Source of the DNA: Spirochaetes bacterium ADurb.BinA120
GTDB lineage: Bacteria > Spirochaetota > UBA4802 > UBA5368
Direction: 5' to 3'
Assembly (NCBI GenBank): GCA_002069125.1
Contig: MVZN01000011.1
Span: 1 to 63,971, forward strand
DNA: 63,971 bases
The number at the start of each line of letters is the position of its first letter. Positions within the stretch are counted from its first letter, which is position 1. Both the position numbers and the translations under genes were made by a program. Of the stretch, positions 52,517 through 60,839 are shown piece by piece. The notes beneath the pieces were generated by a model that was not told the origin of the DNA, did not search any database, and saw only the letters and a list, made by a program, of their open reading frames with translations.

Positions 52517-53326
52517 ATGTCAGAAGCTAATTTTGTCAGCGAAAAGAAGGACCACATTCACTACATCACCATCAACCGCCCCGATAAACGGAACGCCATA
52601 AGCTTCGATATGCTCGCCGAGATATCGGACATGATCGACGAAATCGGCGCCGACCGGGACGTGCGCGTCATCGTGCTTCGCGGAGAGGGCAAGATGTTCT
52701 CCTCCGGAGTGGATTTCATGTCGCTCGGCGGCCTTCTTCCCGCCTTCACCGGCGATGCCGCGGCGGGAGGTTTCTCAATTCGCGCGCTCGTAAACAAGGG
52801 CCAGCAATGTATGAACAAGCTGGAGAACGTCGAGATACCTATCATCTGCGCCATCCACAACCGCATACAGGGCATGGCGGTCGAACTCGCCCTGGCGTGC
52901 GACTTCCGCCTGATGAGCGACGACTGCACCTGGGGATTGCAGGAGGCGAAGTTCGGCCTCATTCCGGACCTTGGGGGAAACGCGCGCCTTTCGCGCATGG
53001 TGGGGGCGGCGCGCGCCATGGAGATCAACATTACCGGAAAGATGTTTACGGCGGAGCAGGCGCTTCAATGGGGGCTGGTAAGCTACGTATATCCGGCGGG
53101 AGAGTTTTTCTCCGAGGTCGACAAATTCGCCCGTGAGATCGCTTCGGCCGCGCCGCTTGCCGCGGGGGCGATAAAACGGGTCATACGAAAAGGTCTGGGC
53201 GTCGATTTGATGACCCATCTGGATCTCGAGGCGTATTACCAGAGCATAGTCGGCCGCAGCGAGGACTTCAAGGAGGGAATCGCCGCCATGCTCGAGAAGC
53301 GTCAGCCCGATTGGAAGGGTAAATGA
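52517..53326 (+). CDS. Enoyl-CoA hydratase/isomerase (crotonase) family
   Basis: The start is ATG 52517, with GGGAGG six nt upstream; the in-frame GTG at 52484 is unlikely. About 269 residues with the crotonase core: NRPDKRNAISFDMLAE, the oxyanion-hole segment GEGKMFSSGVDFMSLGG and the second one HNRIQGMAVELALACDF, then QEAKFGLIPDLGG. The catalytic acid is placed as in delta3,delta2-isomerase-like members rather than mitochondrial hydratase, so the precise reaction is open. It fits fatty-acid oxidation with the ligase upstream and the TetR regulator downstream. Confidence 0.88.
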   Translation: MSEANFVSEKKDHIHYITINRPDKRNAISFDMLAEISDMIDEIGADRDVRVIVLRGEGKMFSSGVDFMSLGGLLPAFTGDAAAGGFSIRALVNKGQQCMNKLENVEIPIICAIHNRIQGMAVELALACDFRLMSDDCTWGLQEAKFGLIPDLGGNARLSRMVGAARAMEINITGKMFTAEQALQWGLVSYVYPAGEFFSEVDKFAREIASAAPLAAGAIKRVIRKGLGVDLMTHLDLEAYYQSIVGRSEDFKEGIAAMLEKRQPDWKGK

Positions 53327-53448
53327 AGGCCGTGGCCCCAAAAAGCTAACAGTGGCCCGTCCATTTTGTATCTGCCGATGGCCTCGGGAGTCATCCGCAT
53401 CCGCCGGCTTGTGCGTGACTCGGCACCCCGGGGGGCGCGAGGCCATCG

Positions 53449-54114
53449 TTATTTATTATCTCGGATTATCCCGGAATCGGGGCACAGGATGCCCTTGTAG
53501 ATTATTTCACAGAGGTTTTCGGTAAGATCATCGGCGGATATCTCCCTGTCGAACACGACACCTGTGAGACAGACATGCTCGATGCTGCCGAGAATAACCT
53601 GTTTTATAAACGACGGCGAAAGTCCCGTCCTTATCTCACCCTTTTCAATACCCTCCTCGAGCACCCGCTGGAGGGCCTCGCTGTAACGCTTTACCAGTCG
53701 GTAGGGCCTGCTCTTGAAGTATTTTGAATAATTTCGCGCCTCGAGCAGCAGTATCTTCGCGAATACCCTGTCGGTCGTGTATACATGGATGTGCATCCAG
53801 ATGATCTTTCGAAGCCTGTTTAGCGGGCCTTCTATGGCAAGCAACTCCTTTTCGGCCCGTGTAATGTAATATTCCAGATGCCCCGCGAGGACCTCGTGCA
53901 GAAGATCGCGTTTGTCCTTGAAGTACTTGTAGATAAGAGCCTCCGTAACCCCGGCCGTCTTAGCGATCTCCGCGGTGGTGATGGCGCTGAAATACTTCCT
54001 TTTCAGCAAGGCCCTAAGCGCGTCCTCTATCTTCTTTCTCCCCGGAGGGGAACTCCCATCTCTCGCGGAGGATTTTGCCCTTTTCCCATTTACAGCTTTT
54101 GGCATTTTTACCAT
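53449..54114 (-). CDS. TetR-family transcriptional regulator
   Basis: The 221-residue protein has an N-terminal basic/disordered tail (about 1-28), a TetR helix-turn-helix (about 30-75: IEDALRALLKRKYF, TTAEIAKTAGVTEALIYKYFKDK) and a ligand-binding C-domain. It converges with the enoyl-CoA hydratase gene. Regulators of this family near CoA-metabolism genes often sense acyl-CoA (FadR/PsrA-like); here that is a guess. The 13-bp palindrome at 49758-49789 is a candidate operator. Confidence 0.9.
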   Translation of the reverse strand: MVKMPKAVNGKRAKSSARDGSSPPGRKKIEDALRALLKRKYFSAITTAEIAKTAGVTEALIYKYFKDKRDLLHEVLAGHLEYYITRAEKELLAIEGPLNRLRKIIWMHIHVYTTDRVFAKILLLEARNYSKYFKSRPYRLVKRYSEALQRVLEEGIEKGEIRTGLSPSFIKQVILGSIEHVCLTGVVFDREISADDLTENLCEIIYKGILCPDSGIIRDNK

Positions 54115-54173
54115 CCCTCAGTCCGGTTATACGCGGCCACGCTCTTCGATGCTCATATAACGAAACAAGCCAT

Positions 54174-55091
54174 TCAGGCCCTTTTGGTCCTCCACACGCC
54201 CTCCCTCAGCACTATGCGGGAGGGCTCGTCGGGACGCTGCGGCTGCCGGTATGCCTCGATGGTATATCCAGGATCATGCGGCAGCCTTACGCCAATATCC
54301 CCCTCTTCCGAGAAGGCCTCCGGAAGAATCGCGTAAATACTCCGCGAGGTCGCGGCCTCAAAAAGCTCTTCCGCAGTATCGAAGCCGCTGAGTTCCTCCA
54401 CCGTCTTGAGCGTCGGCGGCATGAGTGTGATCCTTCCCTCCCCGTGCTCTTCCAGGGCCCCGAGGGGCGTCATCCAGCGGGATTCCGTAAGCTCCACATC
54501 ATCATGGCGCGGCTTCTGGTTCCCGGGGATACGCGCTATAAAAAAGCGTGTGTCGAAACGCTTTGTTTCGATATCGGGCGTGATCCAATGCGCGTATGGC
54601 GCCAGTCGCCCCGGGGCAAGACGCAGCTTCTCCGCAATCACCAGCTCGCGGAGGCTGATATCCTTGTCATGCAGCCTCTTGCGAAGCGCTCCGAAATGCC
54701 CTGCCGTGCTCCGGTCGCATATCTCCGGGACCCGCCCGGAGTCGTCCACGGCGAGGAGCACGCCGGTTTCCTCGAACAGCTCCCTTATGGCGGCCATGAA
54801 AAGGCCAAGCGCCTTTCGCGGGTCAAGTTCCGCCTCCTGCAACAGCCGCCTTGCATCGTCCGAGGTAAAGGCATGAATATGCCCATCGAGCAGTGGGTCG
54901 CAATCGCCTTCGTCAAGCTTCCCTCCGGGAAACACGAAGGCCCCGCCCATAAATTCCTGCTTTCGGTGGCGCCTCATGAGAAATATCTCCAGTCCCGCCA
55001 TCTCGCCGTCCCTAACGAGGATTACGGTGGCGGCATCGAGAGGTGCGTTACCGTACCTCCTATCCCCTTCGGACGAACGCTCCGTTCTCAT
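54174..55091 (-). CDS. Nudix hydrolase of the NUDT19/split-box type
   Basis: About 305 residues from the ATG at 55091, which overlaps the upstream gene's stop as ATGA. The Nudix box is interrupted: AFVFPGGKLDEGD starts it and, after an insertion of about 40 residues (HIHAFTSDDARRLLQEA), AIRELFEETGVLL completes the REUxEExGU half. This split is characteristic of NUDT19-type CoA diphosphatases. The product may trim CoA or acyl-CoA, fitting the neighbouring acyl-CoA genes. The C-terminal half, with TPLGALEEHGEGR and YTIEAYRQPQRP, is a separate domain. Confidence 0.85.
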   Translation of the reverse strand: MRTERSSEGDRRYGNAPLDAATVILVRDGEMAGLEIFLMRRHRKQEFMGGAFVFPGGKLDEGDCDPLLDGHIHAFTSDDARRLLQEAELDPRKALGLFMAAIRELFEETGVLLAVDDSGRVPEICDRSTAGHFGALRKRLHDKDISLRELVIAEKLRLAPGRLAPYAHWITPDIETKRFDTRFFIARIPGNQKPRHDDVELTESRWMTPLGALEEHGEGRITLMPPTLKTVEELSGFDTAEELFEAATSRSIYAILPEAFSEEGDIGVRLPHDPGYTIEAYRQPQRPDEPSRIVLREGVWRTKRA

Positions 55092-55606
55092 GGTCCATTC
55101 CGCCGCTGTCCCGCCGCGCGGCGCACTCTCCACGCGCAGTGATCATCCCCCCTTGGCCGCGAGCGAACAAACTCCATGGAGAGGGACTCGTCCAATACGC
55201 CGAGCCAGTGCCCGAAAATGGTATCGTCTATCATCTCGCATGGGACCAGCTTCTCCCTTCCCATGCCCTTCAGATTTTCATACCATGGGCAGCGATCGAC
55301 CCGGAATTCCGGCCATCCGTCTTCGGCGATTCGGGCCGAGTATTCGGTGCCGTCTATACGCGAGAGGGCGCCAATAAAAAAAAGCACATCCTCGAACGGC
55401 ATGATTTTACCGGGATCGAGCGCTACATTGTTCATGCGGGCTATGCGTTTCAGGAGTACGACCCCGTAGCTTTTCCATACCTCGAGGTCAATCTCCAGCG
55501 CCTTTTCGAAACCAAACCGCTTTTCCAACTCCAGGAACCACAGGCCGTCGATGGCTGTCAGCGCCCCCAGCCGGAGACGCTCGAGCTGTTCATCATTGAT
55601 TTCCAT
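55088..55606 (-). CDS. DUF6125 / L-2-amino-thiazoline-4-carboxylate hydrolase-like protein
   Basis: The 172-residue protein has the pattern of this family: an N-terminal helix (LRLGALTAIDGLWFLELEKR), RCPWYENLKGMGREKL and a later CEMID. The Cys in CPWY and the second Cys are spaced as in ATC hydrolase, which opens a thiazoline ring on the way to cysteine. Whether the gene has that activity is uncertain. The start is ATG 55606 with AAGGAGG about 12 nt upstream. It overlaps the Nudix gene by 4 bp (ATGA), so the two are co-translated. Confidence 0.6.
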   Translation of the reverse strand: MEINDEQLERLRLGALTAIDGLWFLELEKRFGFEKALEIDLEVWKSYGVVLLKRIARMNNVALDPGKIMPFEDVLFFIGALSRIDGTEYSARIAEDGWPEFRVDRCPWYENLKGMGREKLVPCEMIDDTIFGHWLGVLDESLSMEFVRSRPRGDDHCAWRVRRAAGQRRNGP

Positions 55607-55701
55607 GCAATATCTTTCCTCCTTCTACCGTGGGGAAGTCTCCGCGAGTATCCGCCGGAGCGACATCCACGAACCACCTCCCCTGTTCCTCTCCTCACAT
55701 C

Positions 55702-55741
55702 ATAGAAAAGCGCGGCCTCCCGTCTGGACAAAAGGCCGCGC
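55702..55741 (-). terminator. Strong rho-independent terminator of the nitronate monooxygenase gene
   Basis: On the minus strand GCGCGGCCT (55733-55741) pairs perfectly with AGGCCGCGC (55710-55718) around a 14-nt loop, followed by TTTTCTAT. This is 137 bp downstream of the monooxygenase stop and 100 bp upstream of the DUF6125 gene, so the two genes are likely separate transcription units. Confidence 0.75.
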
Positions 55742-55877
55742 CCTTTGAAAGGATGTCGGTACGATCCCTTCAATATTTGAAGGTCAATCGAAGGCCCCGG
55801 CGCGGGCATTCAGCCGACGCGCCTTTGCCCTCCGCCTCGGAAACCCGGCAAGGCGCTCCATGAACATGCCGCAAGCC

Positions 55878-56867
55878 TCAGTTTTCGAATTTTCTGGAAA
55901 CCTCCTCCAACTGCTTCCTGGCCTCTTTCACCATGGTCTCCAGGAGCTCCTCGCAAGTCGGAATGTCATGGATGAGGCCGATAGACTGTCCGACCATCAT
56001 GGGCGCGACATCGACATCGCCATCCTCCCATGCCTTCTTCATTCGCTCGCCGGCGATGAGCGGGTATAGGTCCTCGAAGCCGCCTCCGCGCTCCTCTACC
56101 TTGCAAATCTCATCGACCACCTTGTTTTTCAGCGCGCGCCCCTGCAGGTTGAGCGATTTGCATATAAGGGTCGTCTCGTGCTCCTGTCGCCTGAGGATCT
56201 CGTTTTTGATGTTGTCGTGCACAACGCACTCCTTGGTGGCCATAAAACGGGTGGCCATCATGACGCCTTCGGAACCCAGGACAAGCGCCGCCGCGAGCGT
56301 TTTGCCGTTGGCTATGCCGCCCACGGTTACGACCGGGATCTTGACCGACTCGACTATGCGGGGCGTGAGTATCATCGTGGTCACATCGTCGCTAAGGGGA
56401 TGCCCCCCCTCCTCGATGCCCGCCGCGTAAATACCGTCGTATCCGGCCTTCTCCGCGTGCAGCGCGTGCCGCACCGAGCCCACCTTATGGAACATCTTTA
56501 CGCCGGCCTTCTTGAGCATATCCACGGCGGCCTGTCCCGCGGCCTTGTCCACCGGCGCGCCCGAAACCTCAATTCCCGCCACCTGCTCCTCCGCGCATAC
56601 GCGAAGATACATCTGATGGTGCTCCGAGGTAATGCGCACCGATGGAAGGATGGTCAGCCCGACCATGAAGGGCTTGCTCGTCAGTTTTCGCGTTTCGCGG
56701 ATGGCGGCCCGAAAATCCTCCTCGGTTTCATAGTTGCCCGCAGTGAGATTTCCCATGCCGCCCGCATTGGAAACGGCGGCGCAAAGCTGCGGTTTCCCAA
56801 GCCACTGCATCGCACCGCAGATGATGGGGTACTTGATGCCGAACATCCTGGTGATAGCCGTCTTCAT
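55878..56867 (-). CDS. Nitronate monooxygenase family flavoprotein
   Basis: The start is taken at ATG 56867 (MKTAITRMFG), with AAAGGAG seven nt upstream; the ATG at 56873 would overlap the ribosome site. The 329-residue FMN TIM barrel has KYPIICGAMQWLGKPQL, VSNAGGMGNLTAG, VHK-like KMFHKVGSVRHA, the active-site His region AAGIEEGGHPL, and VTVGGIANGKTLAAAL. These proteins oxidise nitroalkanes, or act as 2-nitropropane-dioxygenase-like/enoyl-reductase relatives; in this setting the latter is possible. A divergent promoter region separates it from the thioesterase. Confidence 0.9.
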   Translation of the reverse strand: MKTAITRMFGIKYPIICGAMQWLGKPQLCAAVSNAGGMGNLTAGNYETEEDFRAAIRETRKLTSKPFMVGLTILPSVRITSEHHQMYLRVCAEEQVAGIEVSGAPVDKAAGQAAVDMLKKAGVKMFHKVGSVRHALHAEKAGYDGIYAAGIEEGGHPLSDDVTTMILTPRIVESVKIPVVTVGGIANGKTLAAALVLGSEGVMMATRFMATKECVVHDNIKNEILRRQEHETTLICKSLNLQGRALKNKVVDEICKVEERGGGFEDLYPLIAGERMKKAWEDGDVDVAPMMVGQSIGLIHDIPTCEELLETMVKEARKQLEEVSRKFEN

Positions 56868-57219
56868 AAGCATCTCCTTTCCGTAACGCCTTTAAGCGTA
56901 ATTGATTTCTCCCCCCGAACCCCGAAGAGGAGCGTCAAGCATTGCGCTGTTTCAATCCCGCCCGGGGCAGGCGGTTTCTTCGAAGCGGGGCCTTCCAATT
57001 CCCCCGGGCCCCCTTCCGCTTTAGCCGGGACGGAGGCCAGGTAAGTGATATTCACTAATGCCTTTTTGTCAAACAAATTCCCGCCCCCGGGCTGTTTTCC
57101 GGTATAATAACAACAGTCCTATATATGTTAAGTCTTGACAATCGGAGCAATCCGGCTATAAAGATGTACCCGACGACAAAGATGGGACCGGCGAAACCCG
57201 GGCAACATGGAGGACGCGA
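56868..57219. other. Divergent promoter region, nitronate monooxygenase / thioesterase
   Basis: No gene is supported. It is GC-rich in the middle (56950-57030) and AT-richer toward the thioesterase, where the promoter at 57135-57162 lies. Nothing else is recognised. Confidence 0.5.
57135..57162 (+). promoter_or_regulatory. Sigma-70 promoter for the thioesterase gene
   Basis: TTGACA (57135-57140) is followed after 16 nt by TATAAA (57157-57162), about 57 bp before the ATG at 57220, which has GGAGG six nt upstream. Both hexamers are close to consensus. Confidence 0.65.
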
Positions 57220-57702
57220 ATGATAGAGGAAAGGTTCAAGAAGCTCGTCGAATATCTCGAGACCGGTGTGGAAGCCATAGCGCGCACCGGCGTAAAGACG
57301 CTTGAATGCCGGGAGCGCTATATCAAACTCTCCATGCCGCTCGCCGGCAATACGAACCATATAGGCATTATGTACGCGGGGACGCTCTTTACACTCGGCG
57401 AGATTCCGGGCGGCGCCATATTCGGCGTAAGCTTCGACGTCAGGAAGTACTTTCCCATCGTCAAGGAGGTCTCCATCCGCTTCCGCAGGCCTGCGATGAC
57501 CGACGTGACCCTCGAGCTGGGCATGGAGAAGGAGACCGTCGAAGCGCTCACCAGAGAGGTGGAGAGCAAGGGCAAGGCCGATTTCCCACTGCAGCTCGAA
57601 ATAAGGGACGCGACGGACGAGGTCGTCGCCACGGTGAACGGCACCTGGCAGATCCGCGCACTGCCGTCGGGCATGACAAGCCCGCTTGCCGAATTCGTCT
57701 GA
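57220..57702 (+). CDS. Hotdog-fold thioesterase-like protein (YiiD-C/DUF4442 type)
   Basis: The 160-residue protein has hotdog-fold features of PaaI/DUF4442-type thioesterases: VKTLECRERYIKLSMPLAGN, then NHIGIMYAGTLFTLGEIPGGA with the acidic residue in the long central helix, and the strands ISIRFRRPAMTDV-like VSIRFRRPAMTDVTLELG and ATVNGTWQIR. It would hydrolyse acyl-CoA or acyl-carrier thioesters. It fits the acyl-CoA neighbourhood but is divergently transcribed from the monooxygenase. Confidence 0.8.
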   Translation: MIEERFKKLVEYLETGVEAIARTGVKTLECRERYIKLSMPLAGNTNHIGIMYAGTLFTLGEIPGGAIFGVSFDVRKYFPIVKEVSIRFRRPAMTDVTLELGMEKETVEALTREVESKGKADFPLQLEIRDATDEVVATVNGTWQIRALPSGMTSPLAEFV

Positions 57703-57849
57703 TAATCCATTCCCATGTCGAAACCCGGGGCCCAGGGACTCCCGAAACGGACTGGAATATAAAACGAATGTGAATCGATTCGAATTTGCCCGATAGTATC
57801 AGTAGGTGCTGTAAGACGCGCTCATTCGCGCGTGGACCGGGGGGGGTAC

Positions 57850-58854
57850 ATGATAAAATCGAAGCACTGTGCGGCGGGCCTAATGTTTCTATTTATGGCC
57901 GCCGCTGTGGCCCGGGCGGGCGACTGCTCCAGGGGCAATTGCGATAACGGCAGCGGCACCATGATCTGGGCCGATGGGTCCGAATACACCGGGGAATGGA
58001 GAAACGGCACGCGCCACGGCCGGGGAGAGTACCGGAGCGCGGAGGGCGAAACCTATGAGGGGCACTGGCGAAACGGCCTAATGCACGGGCTCGGGACGCT
58101 CACGCGGGCCGACGCAAGCCGCTACGAGGGCCAGTGGATGAACGGCCGCCGGCATGGAAAGGGCCGTTCCACCCTTCCCGACGGCAGAAAATACGACGGC
58201 GACTGGAAAAACGACCGTATTGACGGAACAGGAATCATGACCTGGACGAACGGAGAAAGCTATTCCGGAGGCTGGAAGGACGGCCTGATGCACGGAAGGG
58301 GCGTGTTCGTCTTCGCGGACGGATCGGTTTACGAGGGGGCCTGGGCATACGGACGGATGAACGGCGAGGGCGAATACCGATACGCCAGGGGGATGAAGTA
58401 CACCGGCCGCTTCCACGACAGCAGGCGTAGCGGCGCGGGGGTGATGATATGGCCCGACGGAAGCCGCTATGAGGGCCAGTGGGCGGATGACCGCATGAAC
58501 GGCAAAGGGAGCCTACGGCGCCGCGACGGCAGCCTGTATACCGGCCTGTGGAAAGGCGACCGCATGAACGGCCCCGGCGAGATGAACTTTTCCGACGGTA
58601 GGACATACCGGGGTTCCTTCAGGGACGGTGAGATCGAGGGAAAAGGAACCATGCGCTGGCCGGATGGACGCGCCTACGAGGGCGAATGGAAAAACGGCGA
58701 GATGCACGGGACCGGAACGATGGTATTCCCTGACCGACGACGGTACACCGGAGAATGGCGAAACGGAGAGATGCACGGCGCCGGAACGATGACGGCTCCG
58801 GGCGGAAAACCGGTCGCCGGAAGGTGGGAAAACGGCGAACGGGTCGAGGATTGA
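57850..58854 (+). CDS. Secreted MORN-repeat protein, 13 repeats
   Basis: From the ATG at 57850 the 334-residue protein has a signal peptide (FLFMAAAVARA, cleaved before GDC) and then 13 consecutive 23-residue units of the MORN type, each of the form G-x-G-x6-G-x2-Y-x-G-x-W. Units begin near residue 34 (for example GRGEYRSAEGETYEGHW and GKGTMRWPDGRAYEGEW); the last is degenerate. There is nothing else in the protein. MORN proteins bind lipids or serve as scaffolds. A stop and tRNA-Arg(CCT) on the other strand follow within 10 bp. Confidence 0.92.
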   Translation: MIKSKHCAAGLMFLFMAAAVARAGDCSRGNCDNGSGTMIWADGSEYTGEWRNGTRHGRGEYRSAEGETYEGHWRNGLMHGLGTLTRADASRYEGQWMNGRRHGKGRSTLPDGRKYDGDWKNDRIDGTGIMTWTNGESYSGGWKDGLMHGRGVFVFADGSVYEGAWAYGRMNGEGEYRYARGMKYTGRFHDSRRSGAGVMIWPDGSRYEGQWADDRMNGKGSLRRRDGSLYTGLWKGDRMNGPGEMNFSDGRTYRGSFRDGEIEGKGTMRWPDGRAYEGEWKNGEMHGTGTMVFPDRRRYTGEWRNGEMHGAGTMTAPGGKPVAGRWENGERVED

Positions 58855-58861
58855 GAAGCTG

Positions 58862-58935
58862 CGCTCCCGGGAGGACTCGAACCTCCGGCACATAGTTTAG
58901 GAAACTACTGCTCTATCCGCCTGAGCTACGGGAGC
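58862..58935 (-). tRNA. tRNA-Arg (CCT)
   Basis: A 74-nt cloverleaf on the minus strand: acceptor GCTCCCG/CGGGAGC, D arm GCTC/GAGC, anticodon stem GTAGT/ACTAT (one G-U) with loop TTCCTAA (anticodon CCT), T arm GGAGG/CCTCC with TTCGAGT loop, discriminator G, CCA not encoded. It lies 8 bp past the MORN gene stop. Confidence 0.93.
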
Positions 58936-58941
58936 CCTGTA

Positions 58942-59592
58942 TTACGAAAACATGTTCTTGCGCCGAGAATTAACGATACGCTGAAAGTCGCGGATGTTCT
59001 TTACGATGATCCTGTCGTTGAACAGCTCGATCTTTCCAAGCTGGTTGAGGTGCGAGAGGATCTTCTGCACGTCCGCGATCTGCATCCCCGCCCAGTTCGC
59101 CACCTCCTGAATGGTCACCCTGAGCGTAATGGCCTCCTGCAAATCGAGGTGCGGGTCCTGCTCGGAGAGCATGCACATCACGTCCATCACCTTGACCTGG
59201 GGCTCCTCCAAAAGCAGGATCATGAGCCGTCGCTTTGCGTCGTAGATCCTCTTCGAGAAAATGATGAGGAGCTTGTAGGCAAGCTGAGGGTTCCCCTGCA
59301 GCAGGGCGTCGAAGTTCTCCCTCCGAAACCGGAGAAGCTTCACATGATCCATCGCGATGGCCGACGCCGAGCGCGGCTGCTCCTCGAGGATCGCCATCTC
59401 CCCAAAGACATCGCCGACCTCGAGTATATCAAGCGTTTTTTCGGTGTTGTTGATGATTTTTACGATCTTCACCCTTCCGGACTGGATGAAGTAAAACTCG
59501 TTTCCCGGCTCGTACTCGCAGAAGATAATATCGTTCGGGGAGTACTCCACTCCGAATTTGTCGAAAAGCTGGCCGTCGAGGAACATGCTCAT
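58942..59592 (-). CDS. CRP/FNR-like transcription factor (cNMP-binding plus HTH)
   Basis: The 216 residues have an N-terminal cyclic-nucleotide-binding barrel (NEFYFIQSGRVKIVKIINN, VGDVFGEMAILEEQPRSASA, with an acidic E in the GEMAI phosphate-binding loop) and a C-terminal HTH (VTIQEVANWAGMQIADVQKI, HLNQLGKIELFNDRI). It has the Glu of the PBC (FGEMAILEEQPRS) and could bind a cyclic nucleotide or another ligand. It follows the cNMP/TPR gene by 5 bp and probably is translated with it. Confidence 0.9.
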   Translation of the reverse strand: MSMFLDGQLFDKFGVEYSPNDIIFCEYEPGNEFYFIQSGRVKIVKIINNTEKTLDILEVGDVFGEMAILEEQPRSASAIAMDHVKLLRFRRENFDALLQGNPQLAYKLLIIFSKRIYDAKRRLMILLLEEPQVKVMDVMCMLSEQDPHLDLQEAITLRVTIQEVANWAGMQIADVQKILSHLNQLGKIELFNDRIIVKNIRDFQRIVNSRRKNMFS

Positions 59593-59597
59593 GGCGC

Positions 59598-60821
59598 CTA
59601 ACCGTTCTCCATCGCTTTCAGCCGCTTGGCGGCGAGTTTATTGATGGAATCCTTTGGCTCCATCGGAATCACCCTGTTGTAATAGGCGGCCGCCTTGTCC
59701 GCCTTCTTCACGCTCTCGTATACGACGCCCATGTGGAAGAGCGCGTTTTTGACGTTATCTGAATTTGGGAACTTCTTTATCATATTGGAGAATGCGGTCA
59801 GCGCCTCCGTATATTTGCCGAGCTTGAGGTGGCACCTGCCGAGCTCGAAATGCGCCTTCTCTAATATCTTGGCCTCGGAATCGTTCTTCAGATTGCGCAC
59901 CTCCAATATGCCGTTATAGAGCGCAAGGGCCCCCTGGTAATCCTCCTGCGAGAACTTGCTCATCGCCGCGTAGAAGTTCTCGGCGACGCCCTTGCCCCCC
60001 TTTTCGCTTGAGGTGTCGCCGAACGGGTCCGTGTCGAAATCGACCGATTTCCCCTCCGAGAAGAAATCGTCCATCTCGCTCGCCAGGGGGGACGACGAGG
60101 CCGAGTCCAGGCCGAAGTCATCCAGCGGAGAACGGGAAGCCGCCTCCGGCTTTTCGTCATCTATGCTGAAGTCGGTAAAATCGACACTGTCGTCAGAGCG
60201 CACCGGGGGCGAGGGGGGCGCGGCAGGCCCGGGGGCCGAAAAATCATCCCCACCGCCCGTGCTTCCGGATTCTATTGCGCGTATTCGCTGCATCGAGGCC
60301 CCCGAGTATTTTCCGTCGGGATAATATTCCATGTACCGCTTGTAGGCGTACTGGGCCTGCTCGACCCGTCCCACCTTGTAATAGTATTCGCCGATCTTGA
60401 AGAGCTCCTCCGCCGGGTTGATCGCCTCGCTCTCGCCGAGCACCTCGCGCTGGCTTTTACCTATGCGCCTGAGCTGGTTGCTGAAGATCCGCAGCATCTT
60501 GCGCACCACGTTTACGTTTTGCAAAACGAGCCTCTCGAAGTCCGCAAGCGTAAGGACCAGGAGCACCGTCTCGCCGATGGTCTGCGCCGTCTCCTCACGG
60601 GGGTACTTTCCGAGGGCGGACTTCACCCCGAAGAACTCGCCCGGTTTGATCTCCTCCTTCACCTCCTCGCCGGTATCGACCTTTTGAGAGGTGAGGATCA
60701 CCCGACCGCCCTTCAGAATGTATATGTACTCGCTTTTATCGTTCTCGAAATAGACGATGGAACCGTGTTTATAGCGCCGTGTAACGATTCCGGACGTCTG
60801 ACCCATAGCCCCGTTGGACAT
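59598..60821 (-). CDS. Cyclic-nucleotide-binding domain fused to TPRs
   Basis: A 407-residue protein without a DNA-binding domain. An N-terminal cNMP domain (about 10-120: KHGSIVYFENDKSEYIYIL, KPGEFFGVKSALGKYPREE, where the usual GEMA is FFGVKSA and the pocket may be altered), a helical segment with a first TPR-like unit (about 145-185, AQYAYKRYMEYYPDGKYS), a long Ser/Pro/Asp-rich linker (about 185-280), and two to three TPRs at the C-terminus (FELGRCHLKLGKYTEALTAF, LFHMGVVYESVKKADKAAAY). It may be a cNMP-responsive scaffold. Followed by the CRP-like gene. Confidence 0.85.
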   Translation of the reverse strand: MSNGAMGQTSGIVTRRYKHGSIVYFENDKSEYIYILKGGRVILTSQKVDTGEEVKEEIKPGEFFGVKSALGKYPREETAQTIGETVLLVLTLADFERLVLQNVNVVRKMLRIFSNQLRRIGKSQREVLGESEAINPAEELFKIGEYYYKVGRVEQAQYAYKRYMEYYPDGKYSGASMQRIRAIESGSTGGGDDFSAPGPAAPPSPPVRSDDSVDFTDFSIDDEKPEAASRSPLDDFGLDSASSSPLASEMDDFFSEGKSVDFDTDPFGDTSSEKGGKGVAENFYAAMSKFSQEDYQGALALYNGILEVRNLKNDSEAKILEKAHFELGRCHLKLGKYTEALTAFSNMIKKFPNSDNVKNALFHMGVVYESVKKADKAAAYYNRVIPMEPKDSINKLAAKRLKAMENG

Positions 60822-60839
60822 TGCTACTCCCCCGCGAAT

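Noticed and set aside
55043-55705. Plus-strand coding frame opposite the Nudix and DUF6125 genes
   Set aside because: Both minus-strand genes have clear motifs and coupled starts; the plus frame has none.
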